From positions 1,550,001 to 1,614,000 of the forward strand of contig NZ_VFNP01000002.1 in assembly GCF_006715635.1 (NCBI RefSeq): a stretch of 64,000 nt of DNA, in the 5' to 3' direction. A model generated the notes under the pieces. That model ran no database searches. It was given only the letters and a program-made list of their open reading frames with translations, and had not been told where the DNA came from. Each line of letters opens with the position of its first letter. Within the stretch, counting starts at the first letter, position 1. This stretch comes from Streptomyces sp. SLBN-118 (lineage in GTDB: Bacteria; Actinomycetota; Actinomycetes; Streptomycetales; Streptomycetaceae). Shown in pieces: positions 50,984 to 58,806 of the stretch. A program made the position numbers and the translations under genes.

Positions 50984-52063
50984 TCAGTTCGCGCTCAGCG
51001 TCGGGTAGTCGATGTAGCCCTTGTCGTCACCGCCGAAGAAGGAGGCCGGGTCCGGGGCGTTGTACGGGCCTTCGGACTTGAGCCTGACCGGCAGGTCGGG
51101 GTTGGCCAGGAACAGCGCACCGAAGGCGAGGATGTCCGCGGTTCCGTCCTCGATCAGGCCGAGCGCGGCGTGATCGGTCGGGCCCTCGGTCGCCGGGTTG
51201 AGGATCAGGGTGCCGCTGAACTTCTTGCGCAGCTCCAGCGTGACGTCCCGGTAGCCGGCGACCATCTCGACGATGTGCAGATAGCCGATGCCCAGCGGCT
51301 CTATCTCGTTGATCAGCGCGGCGTAGACCGCCTCGGTGTCGGTCTCGGTGATGTCGTTGTACGCGTTGCCGGGAGAGACGCGCAGTCCGGTCCGCTCCGG
51401 GCCGATCGCCTCGGCCACGGCCTTGGTCACCTCGACGGCGAAGCGGATGCGGTTCTCCACGGAGCCGCCCCACTCGTCGGTGCGCAGGTTGGTGTTGGGC
51501 GCGAGGAACTGGTGGATGAGATAGCCGTTGGCGCCGTGCAGCTCGACACCGTCGAAGCCTGCGGCCACGGCGTTACGGGCCGCTTCGGCGAACTCCTGGA
51601 CGATGTCCCGGATTTCGTCGGCGCCCAGCTCGCGCGGGGCGATGAAGTCCTTGGGTCCCTCCTGCGTGTACAGCTGCCCGGCGGGGGCGACGGCCGAGGG
51701 AGCAACACTGACCAGTTCCCGGTCCGGCCAGAGCACCGGGTGGCCGATGCGTCCTGCGTGCATGATCTGGGCGAAGATCTTGCCGCCCTTCGCGTGCACG
51801 GCGTCGGTGACCTTGCGCCAGGCGGCCACCTGCTCGTCGGTGTGCAGGCCCGGAGTGTTCGGGTATCCCTGGCCGAGTACGGAGGGCTGGATGCCCTCGG
51901 TCACGATGAGTCCCGCCGATGCGCGCTGGCTGTAGTACTCGACGGTGGACTCGGTGACCGTGAGGCCTTCGCCGTACGCGCGGCTGCGGGTCATCGGTGC
52001 CATGGCGATGCGGTTCGCGAGCTGCGCGCCGGACAGTTCGATGGGGTCGAACGCGGTGGTCAT
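50984..52063 (-). CDS. Old Yellow Enzyme family alkene reductase
   Basis: A 359-residue FMN flavoprotein that reduces activated C=C bonds with NAD(P)H. APMTRSRAYGEG is the N-terminal FMN site, HAGRIGHPVLWP follows, and GFDGVELHGANGYLIHQFL holds the His-x-x-Asn active-site pair. TDEWGGSVENRIRF and the C-terminal FGALFLANPDLPVRL are typical. ATG at 52063 with GGGAG upstream is chosen; the longer frame runs across the operator. Divergent from a MarR gene, so expression is probably induced by electrophiles or quinones. Confidence 0.92.
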   Translation of the reverse strand: MTTAFDPIELSGAQLANRIAMAPMTRSRAYGEGLTVTESTVEYYSQRASAGLIVTEGIQPSVLGQGYPNTPGLHTDEQVAAWRKVTDAVHAKGGKIFAQIMHAGRIGHPVLWPDRELVSVAPSAVAPAGQLYTQEGPKDFIAPRELGADEIRDIVQEFAEAARNAVAAGFDGVELHGANGYLIHQFLAPNTNLRTDEWGGSVENRIRFAVEVTKAVAEAIGPERTGLRVSPGNAYNDITETDTEAVYAALINEIEPLGIGYLHIVEMVAGYRDVTLELRKKFSGTLILNPATEGPTDHAALGLIEDGTADILAFGALFLANPDLPVRLKSEGPYNAPDPASFFGGDDKGYIDYPTLSAN

Positions 52064-52084
52064 GAGTACTCCCAGAGAGTTATA

Positions 52085-52139
52085 TGGTCGGCCAAGCATT
52101 GGCGCCGGATGCCACTGTAGACCATTAATTGGCCGACCA
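52085..52139. promoter_or_regulatory. Probable MarR operator region
   Basis: TGGTCGGCCAA (52085-52095) recurs as its exact complement TTGGCCGACCA (52129-52139), 33 bp apart, inside the divergent promoter region between the ene-reductase and the MarR-type gene. Each half also has near-symmetry around GGCC, so both may be dimer sites. The gene for the regulator is adjacent. Confidence 0.65.
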
Positions 52140-52197
52140 AGGTAAAATTCTCGGAGACACTGTCCATGAGACAGTCGCACCCGCCGAGGAGGCCCCG

Positions 52198-52746
52198 ATG
52201 ACGCCCGAGACCGCGGCCGATCCCGTCTGTAGTGAGCCGCTGCCGAGCACCGCGCTCGGAGGGCCCGTCAGCCTTGCCGTCTCCCGCGTCGCCCGGCTGC
52301 ATCGCATGGCCGCGGGCAAGCTGCTGCGGGGAGCCGGGCTCTACCCGGGGCAGGAACTGGTCATGATGCATCTGTGGGACGCGGGTGCCGTGCGCCAGGC
52401 GGAGCTGATCAAGGCCGTCGAGCTCGACCCGTCCACCGTGACCAAGATGCTCCAGCGGCTGGAACAGGCCGGACACGTCCGCCGCCGGCCCGACCCCTGT
52501 GACCGGCGCGCGGTGCTCGTCGAGGCCACCCAGGACAGCTGCGACCTGCACTCCGCGGTCGAGGCGGCCTGGGCGAACCTGGAGGAGCACACGCTCGCCG
52601 GGCTCGACCCCGACGAGCGCAGTGAGCTGACCCGGCTGCTCGGAAAGGTCGAGAAAAACCTCTGCATGCAGACGGCGGACTGCCCTGGCGCGCCTCAGCC
52701 GGACAGCAGGTCCAGCACCCGGTCCACGTCGGCGGCCGTGTTGTAG
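52198..52746 (+). CDS. MarR family transcriptional regulator
   Basis: A 182-residue winged-helix protein. GLYPGQELVMMHLWDAGAVR and QAELIKAVELDPSTVTKMLQ form the helix-turn-helix, and RLEQAGHVRRRPDPCDRRAV is the beta-wing with the DxRA-like signature (here DPCDRRAV). ATG at 52198, after GAGGAGG, is chosen; upstream frame overlaps the operator. It has Cys residues (CDR, CDL, CMQ, DCP) that might sense oxidants. Its last 52 bp overlap the end of the convergent aminotransferase gene, an unusual arrangement. Confidence 0.87.
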   Translation: MTPETAADPVCSEPLPSTALGGPVSLAVSRVARLHRMAAGKLLRGAGLYPGQELVMMHLWDAGAVRQAELIKAVELDPSTVTKMLQRLEQAGHVRRRPDPCDRRAVLVEATQDSCDLHSAVEAAWANLEEHTLAGLDPDERSELTRLLGKVEKNLCMQTADCPGAPQPDSRSSTRSTSAAVL

Positions 52747-53741
52747 AGATGGAAGGCGGCGCGCAGATTGCCCGCCCGCTCCGCGACGATCACTCCCGCG
52801 CCGGCGAGATGGGGGACCCGGTCACCGAGCCCCGGCACGGCCACGATCGCCGAATCGCCGGGCACCGGCCGGTGCCCGAGTTCCGTCAGGCCTTCCCTGA
52901 ACCGCAGGGCGAGCGCGGTGTCATGCGCGTGCACGGCGTCGATGCCCGTCTCTTCGAGCAGCGCGAGCGACTCCTTGGCGCCGTGGTAAGGGAGGTATGC
53001 GGGCGGTTCGTCGAACCGTCGGGCCGAGTGGGCAAGTTCCTCGATCCGCCCGTAGGTGCTGGCCCACAGTTCCTCGGCGGCGTAGGTCCCGGCGTGGATG
53101 GGCACCAGGGTCTGCTGGGACTGTTCGGTCACCGTCAGGAACGAGACGCCGCGCGGGCAGAGCAGAAACTTGAACGCGCCGGTGACAGTAAAGTCCCAGG
53201 CCGCCGCGTCCAGCGGCAGCCAGCCCGCCGACTGGCTGGCGTCGACGAGCGTACGTGCCCCGTGCGCGGCCGCCGCGGCCCGGATGGCGGGCATGTCGGC
53301 GATCCGGCCGTCCGAGGACTGCACCGATGAGAACGCCACCATCGAGGTGCCCGGTCCCACCGCGTCGGCCAGATGCTCCAGCGGGGCGTACCGCACCTTG
53401 AGATCGCCGCGCACGGTGAAGGGCGTGATCACCGAGGCGTACTCCCCCTCCGGGAAGAGGACTTCCTGGCCGGGGTGCAGTGAGGACGCGATCAGCCCGA
53501 CGTGCACCGAGACCGAACCGCCGACGGCCACGCGCCCCTCGTCCACACCGCTCAGCCGGGCGAAGGACTGCCGGGCGGCGTCCACCGCCGACCATTCACC
53601 GGCGCCGCCCGGGCGTCCTGCCGCGAGCTCGTCCGCGAGCAGCTTCACCGCCGCGACGCTCCGGCGCGGAAGCAGGCCGCAGGTCGGGGTGTTCAGATAC
53701 GTCATCTGCGGCGCGAACTCGGCGCCACCCAGGGTCTCCAT
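52695..53741 (-). CDS. Class V aminotransferase-fold protein (kynureninase/cysteine desulfurase-like)
   Basis: A 348-residue PLP protein. TYLNTPTCGLLPRRSVAAV is the typical N-terminal arm, RTLVDASQSAGWLPLDAAAW holds the PLP-contacting Asp, and K191 in VTGAFKFLLCPRGVSFL is the Schiff-base lysine. This subgroup (isopenicillin-N epimerase-like, EgtE-like) often acts on amino acids or sulfur compounds. No cluster neighbours give a substrate. ATG at 53741 follows GCAGGG. Its 3' end overlaps the MarR gene. Confidence 0.85.
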   Translation of the reverse strand: METLGGAEFAPQMTYLNTPTCGLLPRRSVAAVKLLADELAAGRPGGAGEWSAVDAARQSFARLSGVDEGRVAVGGSVSVHVGLIASSLHPGQEVLFPEGEYASVITPFTVRGDLKVRYAPLEHLADAVGPGTSMVAFSSVQSSDGRIADMPAIRAAAAAHGARTLVDASQSAGWLPLDAAAWDFTVTGAFKFLLCPRGVSFLTVTEQSQQTLVPIHAGTYAAEELWASTYGRIEELAHSARRFDEPPAYLPYHGAKESLALLEETGIDAVHAHDTALALRFREGLTELGHRPVPGDSAIVAVPGLGDRVPHLAGAGVIVAERAGNLRAAFHLYNTAADVDRVLDLLSG

Positions 53742-53810
53742 GAGATCACCCTGCGGTGCCCTCAACGGCAGGTCAATCGCAAATCGTTGAGGGACACCCC
53801 TCAGCAGCGC

Positions 53811-54165
53811 TTAAGCGTGGGCTCCGGCCTGTGGGACCTCACACGAACCGTCGGTGTCGCAGACCGCCGCGTCCGCGCCGACCGGGGTGATGCCCGGCCC
53901 TGCCACGCCTGTTCCAGCGCCCTGGTGAAGAGCTCGGCGGGCCGGCCGCCCGACACGCCATAACGCCGGTCCAGAACGAAGAACGGCACACCGGTCGCAC
54001 CCAGCTCGGCGGCCTCGCGCTCGTCGGCGCGTACGTCGTCGGCGTAAGCGTCCTGGTCGGCGAGAACCGCCCGGGCCTCGTTCGCCTCCAGACCCGCCTC
54101 GACCGCGAGGTCCACCAGGATCTCGGCATCGAGAAGGTCCTGGCGATCAGCAGCATCGCCGACTG
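53811..54165 (-). pseudogene. DsbA family (FrnE-like) oxidoreductase remnant
   Basis: Only the C-terminal third of a DsbA/FrnE protein remains: LVDLAVEAGLEANEARAVLA, DDVRADEREAAELGATGVPF, then FFVLDRRYGVSGGRPAELF. The CxxC active site and thioredoxin fold are missing at the 5' side (a stop lies at about 54187). In addition, after QAWQGR the expected ending GITPVGADAAVCDTDGSCEV is found only in another frame, ending at TAA 53811-53813, so a frameshift is present too. It is clearly a decayed gene. Confidence 0.8.
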
Positions 54166-54201
54166 ACCTGCCGCAAGATCGTCGTCACCGCGCGAGAGGG
54201 G

Positions 54202-54816
54202 TCAGGATCCGTCGCGCAGCCCGTCGGGCCAGCCCGGCCGGAACTCGATCCTGTCGAAGGTCACCACACAGCCCTCGCCCACGGGGGACTGCGCCAGAAA
54301 GCCGACGAGCGCGGCCCCGGCCTGCTCCTCGGTGCCCAGGGCGAAGATCCGTACGAAGGTCCAGCGCTCGCCGTCCGTCGACGCGTGGAAGGCGAAAGCC
54401 TTGCCGGTGCGGCTGATCCGCAGCCACGCGCTGTCGCCGTCCACCTCGAAGGAGTTGGCGTCGTCGGAGTGGCCGCGGGTGACGACCGTGCAGACGGTGG
54501 GCTTGTCCGGGGAGAGTTCGAGGCAGAGCTTGGCCCACTCCCGTTCGCCGACGTGCAGATAGAGCACGCCGGCGTCGAAGGCCGCGGCGAAGCCGACGGT
54601 GACCCGTGCGATGAGCTGGAAGTCGCCCTCCGGTGCGCCGAGCAGGCGGGGCGCGTCGGAGGCCGGTTCCAGCGCATCGCCGGCGGGCGGGACGAAACGG
54701 TCCTGCCGGGCTCCTGCCCAGCCGGTCAGCATGCCCTTCTCGTACGACCAGTTGGCATCGGGGCCGTAGGGGCGCAGCGGGAAGGGGAGTTCGGGCAGTT
54801 CGATCTGGTCGCTCAC
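54202..54816 (-). CDS. DUF1349 domain protein (concanavalin-like fold)
   Basis: A 204-residue protein with the DUF1349 beta-sandwich pattern: LTGWAGARQDRFVPP, FQLIARVTVGFAAAFDAGVL, YLHVGEREWAKLCLELSP, NSFEVDGDSAWLRISRTG and FAFHASTDGERWTFVRIFAL. The fold resembles Glc-binding or regulatory proteins of the ConA type; the exact role is unknown, though relatives often lie with sugar catabolism genes. GTG at 54816, 4 bp after the dehydrogenase stop, suggests that it is co-transcribed with it. Confidence 0.78.
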   Translation of the reverse strand: MSDQIELPELPFPLRPYGPDANWSYEKGMLTGWAGARQDRFVPPAGDALEPASDAPRLLGAPEGDFQLIARVTVGFAAAFDAGVLYLHVGEREWAKLCLELSPDKPTVCTVVTRGHSDDANSFEVDGDSAWLRISRTGKAFAFHASTDGERWTFVRIFALGTEEQAGAALVGFLAQSPVGEGCVVTFDRIEFRPGWPDGLRDGS

Positions 54817-54820
54817 GCAC

Positions 54821-56359
54821 TCAGCTTCGCGGAGTCTCCTGGCGGCCGTCCACCCGACGCGGCAGCCCGAGCGGGTTGTCGTCGCGCAGCTCCGTAGGCA
54901 GCAGCGCCTGGGGGGTCGTCTGGTAGGTGACCGGGCGCAGCCAGCGCTCGATCGCGGTGGCCCCGACCGAGGTGGAAGTGGAGGTGGTGGCCGGGTAGGG
55001 GCCGCCGTGGTGCTGGGCGGGGGCGACGGCGACGCCGGTGGGCCAGCCGCCGACCAGGACGCGGCCCGCGAGCGGGGTGAGTTCGGCGAGCAGCTCGGCT
55101 CCGCGACCCTCGCCTGCGGCCTCACCGTCGGAGAGGTGGACAGTGGCGGTGAGGTTGCCCGTCAGGCGGCCGAGGACCGCGGTGATCTCGGCGTCGGACT
55201 CGTAGCGCGCGACGACGGTGACCGGTCCGAAGCACTCTTCGAGCAGCAGGTCGTGCGGGCCTTCGGTGGCCAGCAGCCGGGCCGGTACGGAGAGGAAGCC
55301 CGCGCTGACGGTGTGCTCGCCGCCCGCACCGGGAGTGATGGGGGCCTCCACCTGCGGCAGTGCCGCCCGCTCCCGTACGCCGTCGACAAAGGCCGCGCGC
55401 ATCCGGTGGTCGAGCATCACGCCGGGCTCGGTCTCGCTGACGGCGTCCGTCAGGGACTTCAGCATCCGGTCGCCCGCCTCACCGGCGGGAACCAGGACAA
55501 GGCCGGGCTTGGTGCAGAACTGGCCCTCCCCCAGGGTCATCGATCCCGCGAGCCCGGCGCCGAGCTGCTCCGCCTGCTCGTCGGCCGCCGCCTCGGTGAC
55601 CACGACGGGGTTGAGGGAGCCGAGTTCGCCGTGGAAGGGGATGGGCACGGGCCGGGCGGCCGCGGCGTCGAAGAGCGCACGCCCGCCGCGTACGGATCCG
55701 GTGAAGCCGGCGGCCGTGATCAGGGGGTGGCGAACCAGCTCGACGCCCGCTTCGAAGCCGTGCACCAGGACCACGACGTCCTCGGGCAGGCCCACGCGCT
55801 GGGCGGCCCTGCGCAGGACGGACGCGCTCAGTTCGGAGGTGGCGGGGTGGTCGGGGTGCGCCTTGACGACGACGGGGCAGCCGGCGGCCAGCGCGCTGGC
55901 GGTGTCGCCGCCGGGCACGGAGAAGGCGAGCGGGAAGTTGCTTGCGGCGTAGACGGCGACGACGCCGAGGGGGATCTTGTAGCGGCGCAGGTCCGGCCGC
56001 GGCGGCGTGCGGCTGCCGTCCGCGTGGTCGATGTGGATGTCGAGAAAGGCGCCTTCGTCGGTGACATCGGCGAAGGCACGCAACTGGGCGGTGGTGCGGG
56101 CGAGTTCTCCGGTGAGGCGGGTCGGGCCGAGCGCGGTCTCGGCATCGGCGGCCTCGATGACGTGCTCGCGCGCCTCGTCCAGGAGGTCGGCGGCGGTGCG
56201 CAGCAGGAGCGCGCGTACACTCCGGTCGGCGAGCGCGGGGCGGGCGGCGTGTGCGGCGCGGACCGCGCGGTCGATCTCCTCGGTCGTGGACTCCACCGCA
56301 ACCTGCTCACGCGGGTTCCCGGTTCGGGGGTCGACACTCCAGACTGGTGCTGCTGCCAC
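54821..56359 (-). CDS. 2-oxoglutarate semialdehyde dehydrogenase-type aldehyde dehydrogenase
   Basis: A 512-residue NAD(P)+ aldehyde dehydrogenase. RYKIPLGVVAVYAASNFPLAF and VVVKAHPDHPATSELSASV are the cofactor region, GELGSLNPVVV contains the general-base Glu, and EGQFCTKPGLVLV the catalytic Cys. Motifs and the long chain match the ALDH group oxidising alpha-ketoglutaric semialdehyde to 2-oxoglutarate, the last step of oxidative uronate/aldarate breakdown. Start GTG at 56359. Divergent from an IclR gene, with a 16-bp palindrome between; a shared motif recurs before kdgD. Confidence 0.82.
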   Translation of the reverse strand: MAAAPVWSVDPRTGNPREQVAVESTTEEIDRAVRAAHAARPALADRSVRALLLRTAADLLDEAREHVIEAADAETALGPTRLTGELARTTAQLRAFADVTDEGAFLDIHIDHADGSRTPPRPDLRRYKIPLGVVAVYAASNFPLAFSVPGGDTASALAAGCPVVVKAHPDHPATSELSASVLRRAAQRVGLPEDVVVLVHGFEAGVELVRHPLITAAGFTGSVRGGRALFDAAAARPVPIPFHGELGSLNPVVVTEAAADEQAEQLGAGLAGSMTLGEGQFCTKPGLVLVPAGEAGDRMLKSLTDAVSETEPGVMLDHRMRAAFVDGVRERAALPQVEAPITPGAGGEHTVSAGFLSVPARLLATEGPHDLLLEECFGPVTVVARYESDAEITAVLGRLTGNLTATVHLSDGEAAGEGRGAELLAELTPLAGRVLVGGWPTGVAVAPAQHHGGPYPATTSTSTSVGATAIERWLRPVTYQTTPQALLPTELRDDNPLGLPRRVDGRQETPRS

Positions 56360-56399
56360 CGCGGCTTCCTTCCCGGTCTACTGCCCCCATCAGGGCTTT

Positions 56400-56417
56400 T
56401 GTTCGGTATTCTGAACA
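56400..56417. promoter_or_regulatory. Probable IclR operator, site A
   Basis: TGTTCGGTATTCTGAACA reads as an imperfect palindrome with perfect arms TGTTC/GAACA; the 16-bp core GTTCGGTATTCTGAAC shares 11 of 16 bases with a site upstream of kdgD (63129-63144). It sits between the divergent ALDH and IclR genes, fitting an autoregulatory operator. Confidence 0.6.
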
Positions 56418-56489
56418 GCGTTCCTGATGATGAATGTATGGGGACTCTATTTCCGGGCGTTCTGCCCGGTCAAGAAGGGGCGAGGAGCA

Positions 56490-57260
56490 ATGACGACTGC
56501 CGATTCCGGTGGGGCACAGGTCAAGTCCGCGGTGCGGACGGTGGAATTGCTCGAGTACTTCGCGGGGCGCCCCGGTATGCACTCGCTCGCCGCGGTCCAG
56601 GAGGCCGTCGGCTACCCCAAGTCCAGCCTCTACATGCTGCTGCGCACCCTGGTGGAGCTCGGCTGGGTGGAGACGGACGCGACCGGTACGCGTTACGGCA
56701 TCGGCGTACGGGCTCTGCTGGTGGGCACCTCCTACATCGACGGCGACGAGGTCGTGGCCGCCGCCCGGCCCACTTTGGACCGGCTCTCCGACGACACCAC
56801 GGAGACCATCCACCTCGCCCGGCTCGACGGCACCAATGTCGTCTATCTCGCCACCCGGCAGTCGCAGCACTACCTGCGCCCCTTCACCCGCGTCGGCCGC
56901 CGGCTGCCCGCCCACTCCACCTCGCTGGGCAAGGCGCTGCTCGCCACCCACAGCGACGAGCAGGTGCGCAAAATGCTGCCCGAGACCCTGGCGTCGCTGA
57001 CCGAGCACACCATCACCGACCGCGAGAAGCTCATCGAGGAACTGCACCTGATCCGCGAGCAGGGCTACGCGGTGGACCGCGAGGAGAACACCCTCGGGCT
57101 GCGCTGCTTCGGTATCGCGATTCCGTACCGCACCCCGGCGCGCGACGCGATCAGCTGCTCGGTGCCGGTGGCCCGGCTCACCCCCGGCCACGAGCAGATG
57201 ATCAAGGACGCGCTCTTCGACGCCCGCGACCGGCTCACACTCGCCACCCGGAGGCTCTGA
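56490..57260 (+). CDS. IclR family transcriptional regulator
   Basis: A 256-residue regulator. Residues about 10-65 form the winged HTH (TVELLEYFAGRPGMHSLAAV, GYPKSSLYMLLRTLVELGWV) and about 80-250 the effector domain (IHLARLDGTNVVYLATRQSQ, RLPAHSTSLGKALLA, GYAVDREENTLGLRCFGIAI). Relatives of the KdgR type respond to sugar-acid intermediates. Start at 56490 (after GAGGAGC). Divergent from the ALDH gene and probably also acts on kdgD. Next gene starts immediately after its stop. Confidence 0.88.
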   Translation: MTTADSGGAQVKSAVRTVELLEYFAGRPGMHSLAAVQEAVGYPKSSLYMLLRTLVELGWVETDATGTRYGIGVRALLVGTSYIDGDEVVAAARPTLDRLSDDTTETIHLARLDGTNVVYLATRQSQHYLRPFTRVGRRLPAHSTSLGKALLATHSDEQVRKMLPETLASLTEHTITDREKLIEELHLIREQGYAVDREENTLGLRCFGIAIPYRTPARDAISCSVPVARLTPGHEQMIKDALFDARDRLTLATRRL

Positions 57261-57737
57261 ATGTCACTGTCCATCGCGCTGCGTGAGGTCCGCGACAGCG
57301 ATCTGCCGCACTTCTTCCGGCACATGAGCGATCCCGAGTCGAACCGGGTCGCCGCCTTCACCTGCGAGGACCCCACCGACCGGGCTTATTTCGACGCGCA
57401 CTGGGCGCAGATACGCGCCTCGGACGCGGTCACGCGGACCGTGCTGGCCGACGGCGTGGTCGTCGGTCACACCGCGGTGTACGGACCGCCCGAGGAACTC
57501 GAGGTCACGTACTTCATCGACCGCGCGTACTGGGGCCGCGGCGTCGCCACCGCCGCACTGCGCGCGCTGCTCGAACTCGTACCGACGCGACCGCTGCACG
57601 CCCACGCCGCCGCCGACAACGCCCGCTCGATCCGGGTTCTCGAGAAGTGCGGATTCACCGTCACCGGCAAGGACCGGGGCTTCGCGCATGCCAGAGGCGC
57701 ACAGACCGACGAGGTACTTCTCACCCTGGCGGGCTGA
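57261..57737 (+). CDS. GNAT family N-acetyltransferase
   Basis: A 158-residue acetyltransferase. IALREVRDSDLPHFFRHMSD is the RimJ/RimL-like start; VTYFIDRAYWGRGVATAALR is the acetyl-CoA motif, and HAHAAADNARSIRVLEKCGF the next. Substrate unknown. ATG follows directly the IclR stop (TGAATG), so the two genes share a transcript. Confidence 0.84.
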   Translation: MSLSIALREVRDSDLPHFFRHMSDPESNRVAAFTCEDPTDRAYFDAHWAQIRASDAVTRTVLADGVVVGHTAVYGPPEELEVTYFIDRAYWGRGVATAALRALLELVPTRPLHAHAAADNARSIRVLEKCGFTVTGKDRGFAHARGAQTDEVLLTLAG

Positions 57738-57742
57738 GCCCT

Positions 57743-57760
57743 CTCCGCCGTACGGCGGAG
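57743..57760. repeat. Perfect 18-bp palindrome
   Basis: CTCCGCCGTACGGCGGAG, fully self-complementary, lies 6 bp after the GNAT stop and 57 bp before the next gene. It could be a terminator hairpin or an operator of the following membrane protein operon. Confidence 0.35.
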
Positions 57761-57816
57761 GCGAATCGTCGCGGCGCAGGAGGTGCCGGACCTGCCGTGC
57801 CGGGAGCGTGGTCGGC

Positions 57817-58806
57817 ATGACACGGACACCACTCGCTCCCGTCTCCGGGGCCTTGGTCCCGCCTCGCGCCCCGCGTGCGAGCAGGGTGCTGCGCACCGTC
57901 ACCATCGCTTCCTGCGTTCCGTATCTCTCGCTCAAGATCGCCTGGATCGCGGGCAGCAGGATCGGCATCCCCGACGGCAGCGTGCTGCTGGAGCACCGTG
58001 GCCTGACGGCCGTCGCCAACAGTGTCACCGTCCTGATGGACGGCGCTGTCATCGTCCTGGCCCTGCTGCTCACCCAGGCCTGGGGCCGCCGCGTCCCCGC
58101 CTGGCTGCTTGCCACACCCATGTGGATCGCCGGCGGTCTGCTCGCCCCGATCATGGTGGGCTTTCCGGTGCAGTTGCTGACCCACGCCGTCACCGGAGCC
58201 CGGCCCCGGCCGGCCGGGGACAAACCCTTCCTCGACGAGTGGGTCTTCGGGGTCGTCTACCCGGGCTTCATCGTCCAGGGCGTGGCTCTCGGAACCCTCT
58301 TCGTGCTCTATGCCCGGGAGCGCTGGGGCCATGTGTGGCGCGGGGTCGTGTGGGACCTGCCCCGTGCCGCCACGGGGCGGACGCTGAAGGTGACCGCCGT
58401 GGCCGGCGCCGTGCTGGCACTGTTCCCGGCCACGATGCACCTGCTGTGGGCCTGCGGTGCGAGGACCGGTCTGGCCGCGAACCGGATCGAGCAGCGTACG
58501 GCCGACTTCTACGTGCTCGAGGCGATCGACGTCGTGTTCGTGGCCGTCGCCGTGGCCGGAGCGCTGCTGCTCGCCTTCCGCCCGGTCCCCGCGCTGCGGG
58601 TGAGGACTCCGCTGGCCATGGCCTGGCTGGGCTCGGGCACGGTGGGCTGCTGGGGCATCTGGCTGCTGATCGCCGCGGTGCTGCCGGGCGCCGAAGAAGG
58701 GGAACGGGCATCGGGGTTGATGGCCCTGACCTACGCTGTGGGCATGATCGCCGGTCTGCTCGTCGTCACCGGGACCGCCTCGTTCCTGCGGCGGCGCGGG
58801 GCGTGA
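57817..58806 (+). CDS. Polytopic membrane protein, unknown
   Basis: A 329-residue protein with about eight membrane helices (for example CVPYLSLKIAWIAG, AVIVLALLLTQAWG, LATPMWIAGGLLAPIMVGFP, YAVGMIAGLLVVTG). I do not recognise a family. Its stop overlaps the histidine kinase start as GTGA, so it belongs to the two-component operon and may be a sensor partner or ATP-independent exporter. ATG at 57817 follows GGGAG. Confidence 0.72.
   Translation: MTRTPLAPVSGALVPPRAPRASRVLRTVTIASCVPYLSLKIAWIAGSRIGIPDGSVLLEHRGLTAVANSVTVLMDGAVIVLALLLTQAWGRRVPAWLLATPMWIAGGLLAPIMVGFPVQLLTHAVTGARPRPAGDKPFLDEWVFGVVYPGFIVQGVALGTLFVLYARERWGHVWRGVVWDLPRAATGRTLKVTAVAGAVLALFPATMHLLWACGARTGLAANRIEQRTADFYVLEAIDVVFVAVAVAGALLLAFRPVPALRVRTPLAMAWLGSGTVGCWGIWLLIAAVLPGAEEGERASGLMALTYAVGMIAGLLVVTGTASFLRRRGA

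Noticed and set aside
54821..57286. Rightward 759-codon frame over the aldehyde dehydrogenase and IclR genes
   Set aside because: It spans two genes on different strands and has a low-complexity translation; both real genes have clear motifs.
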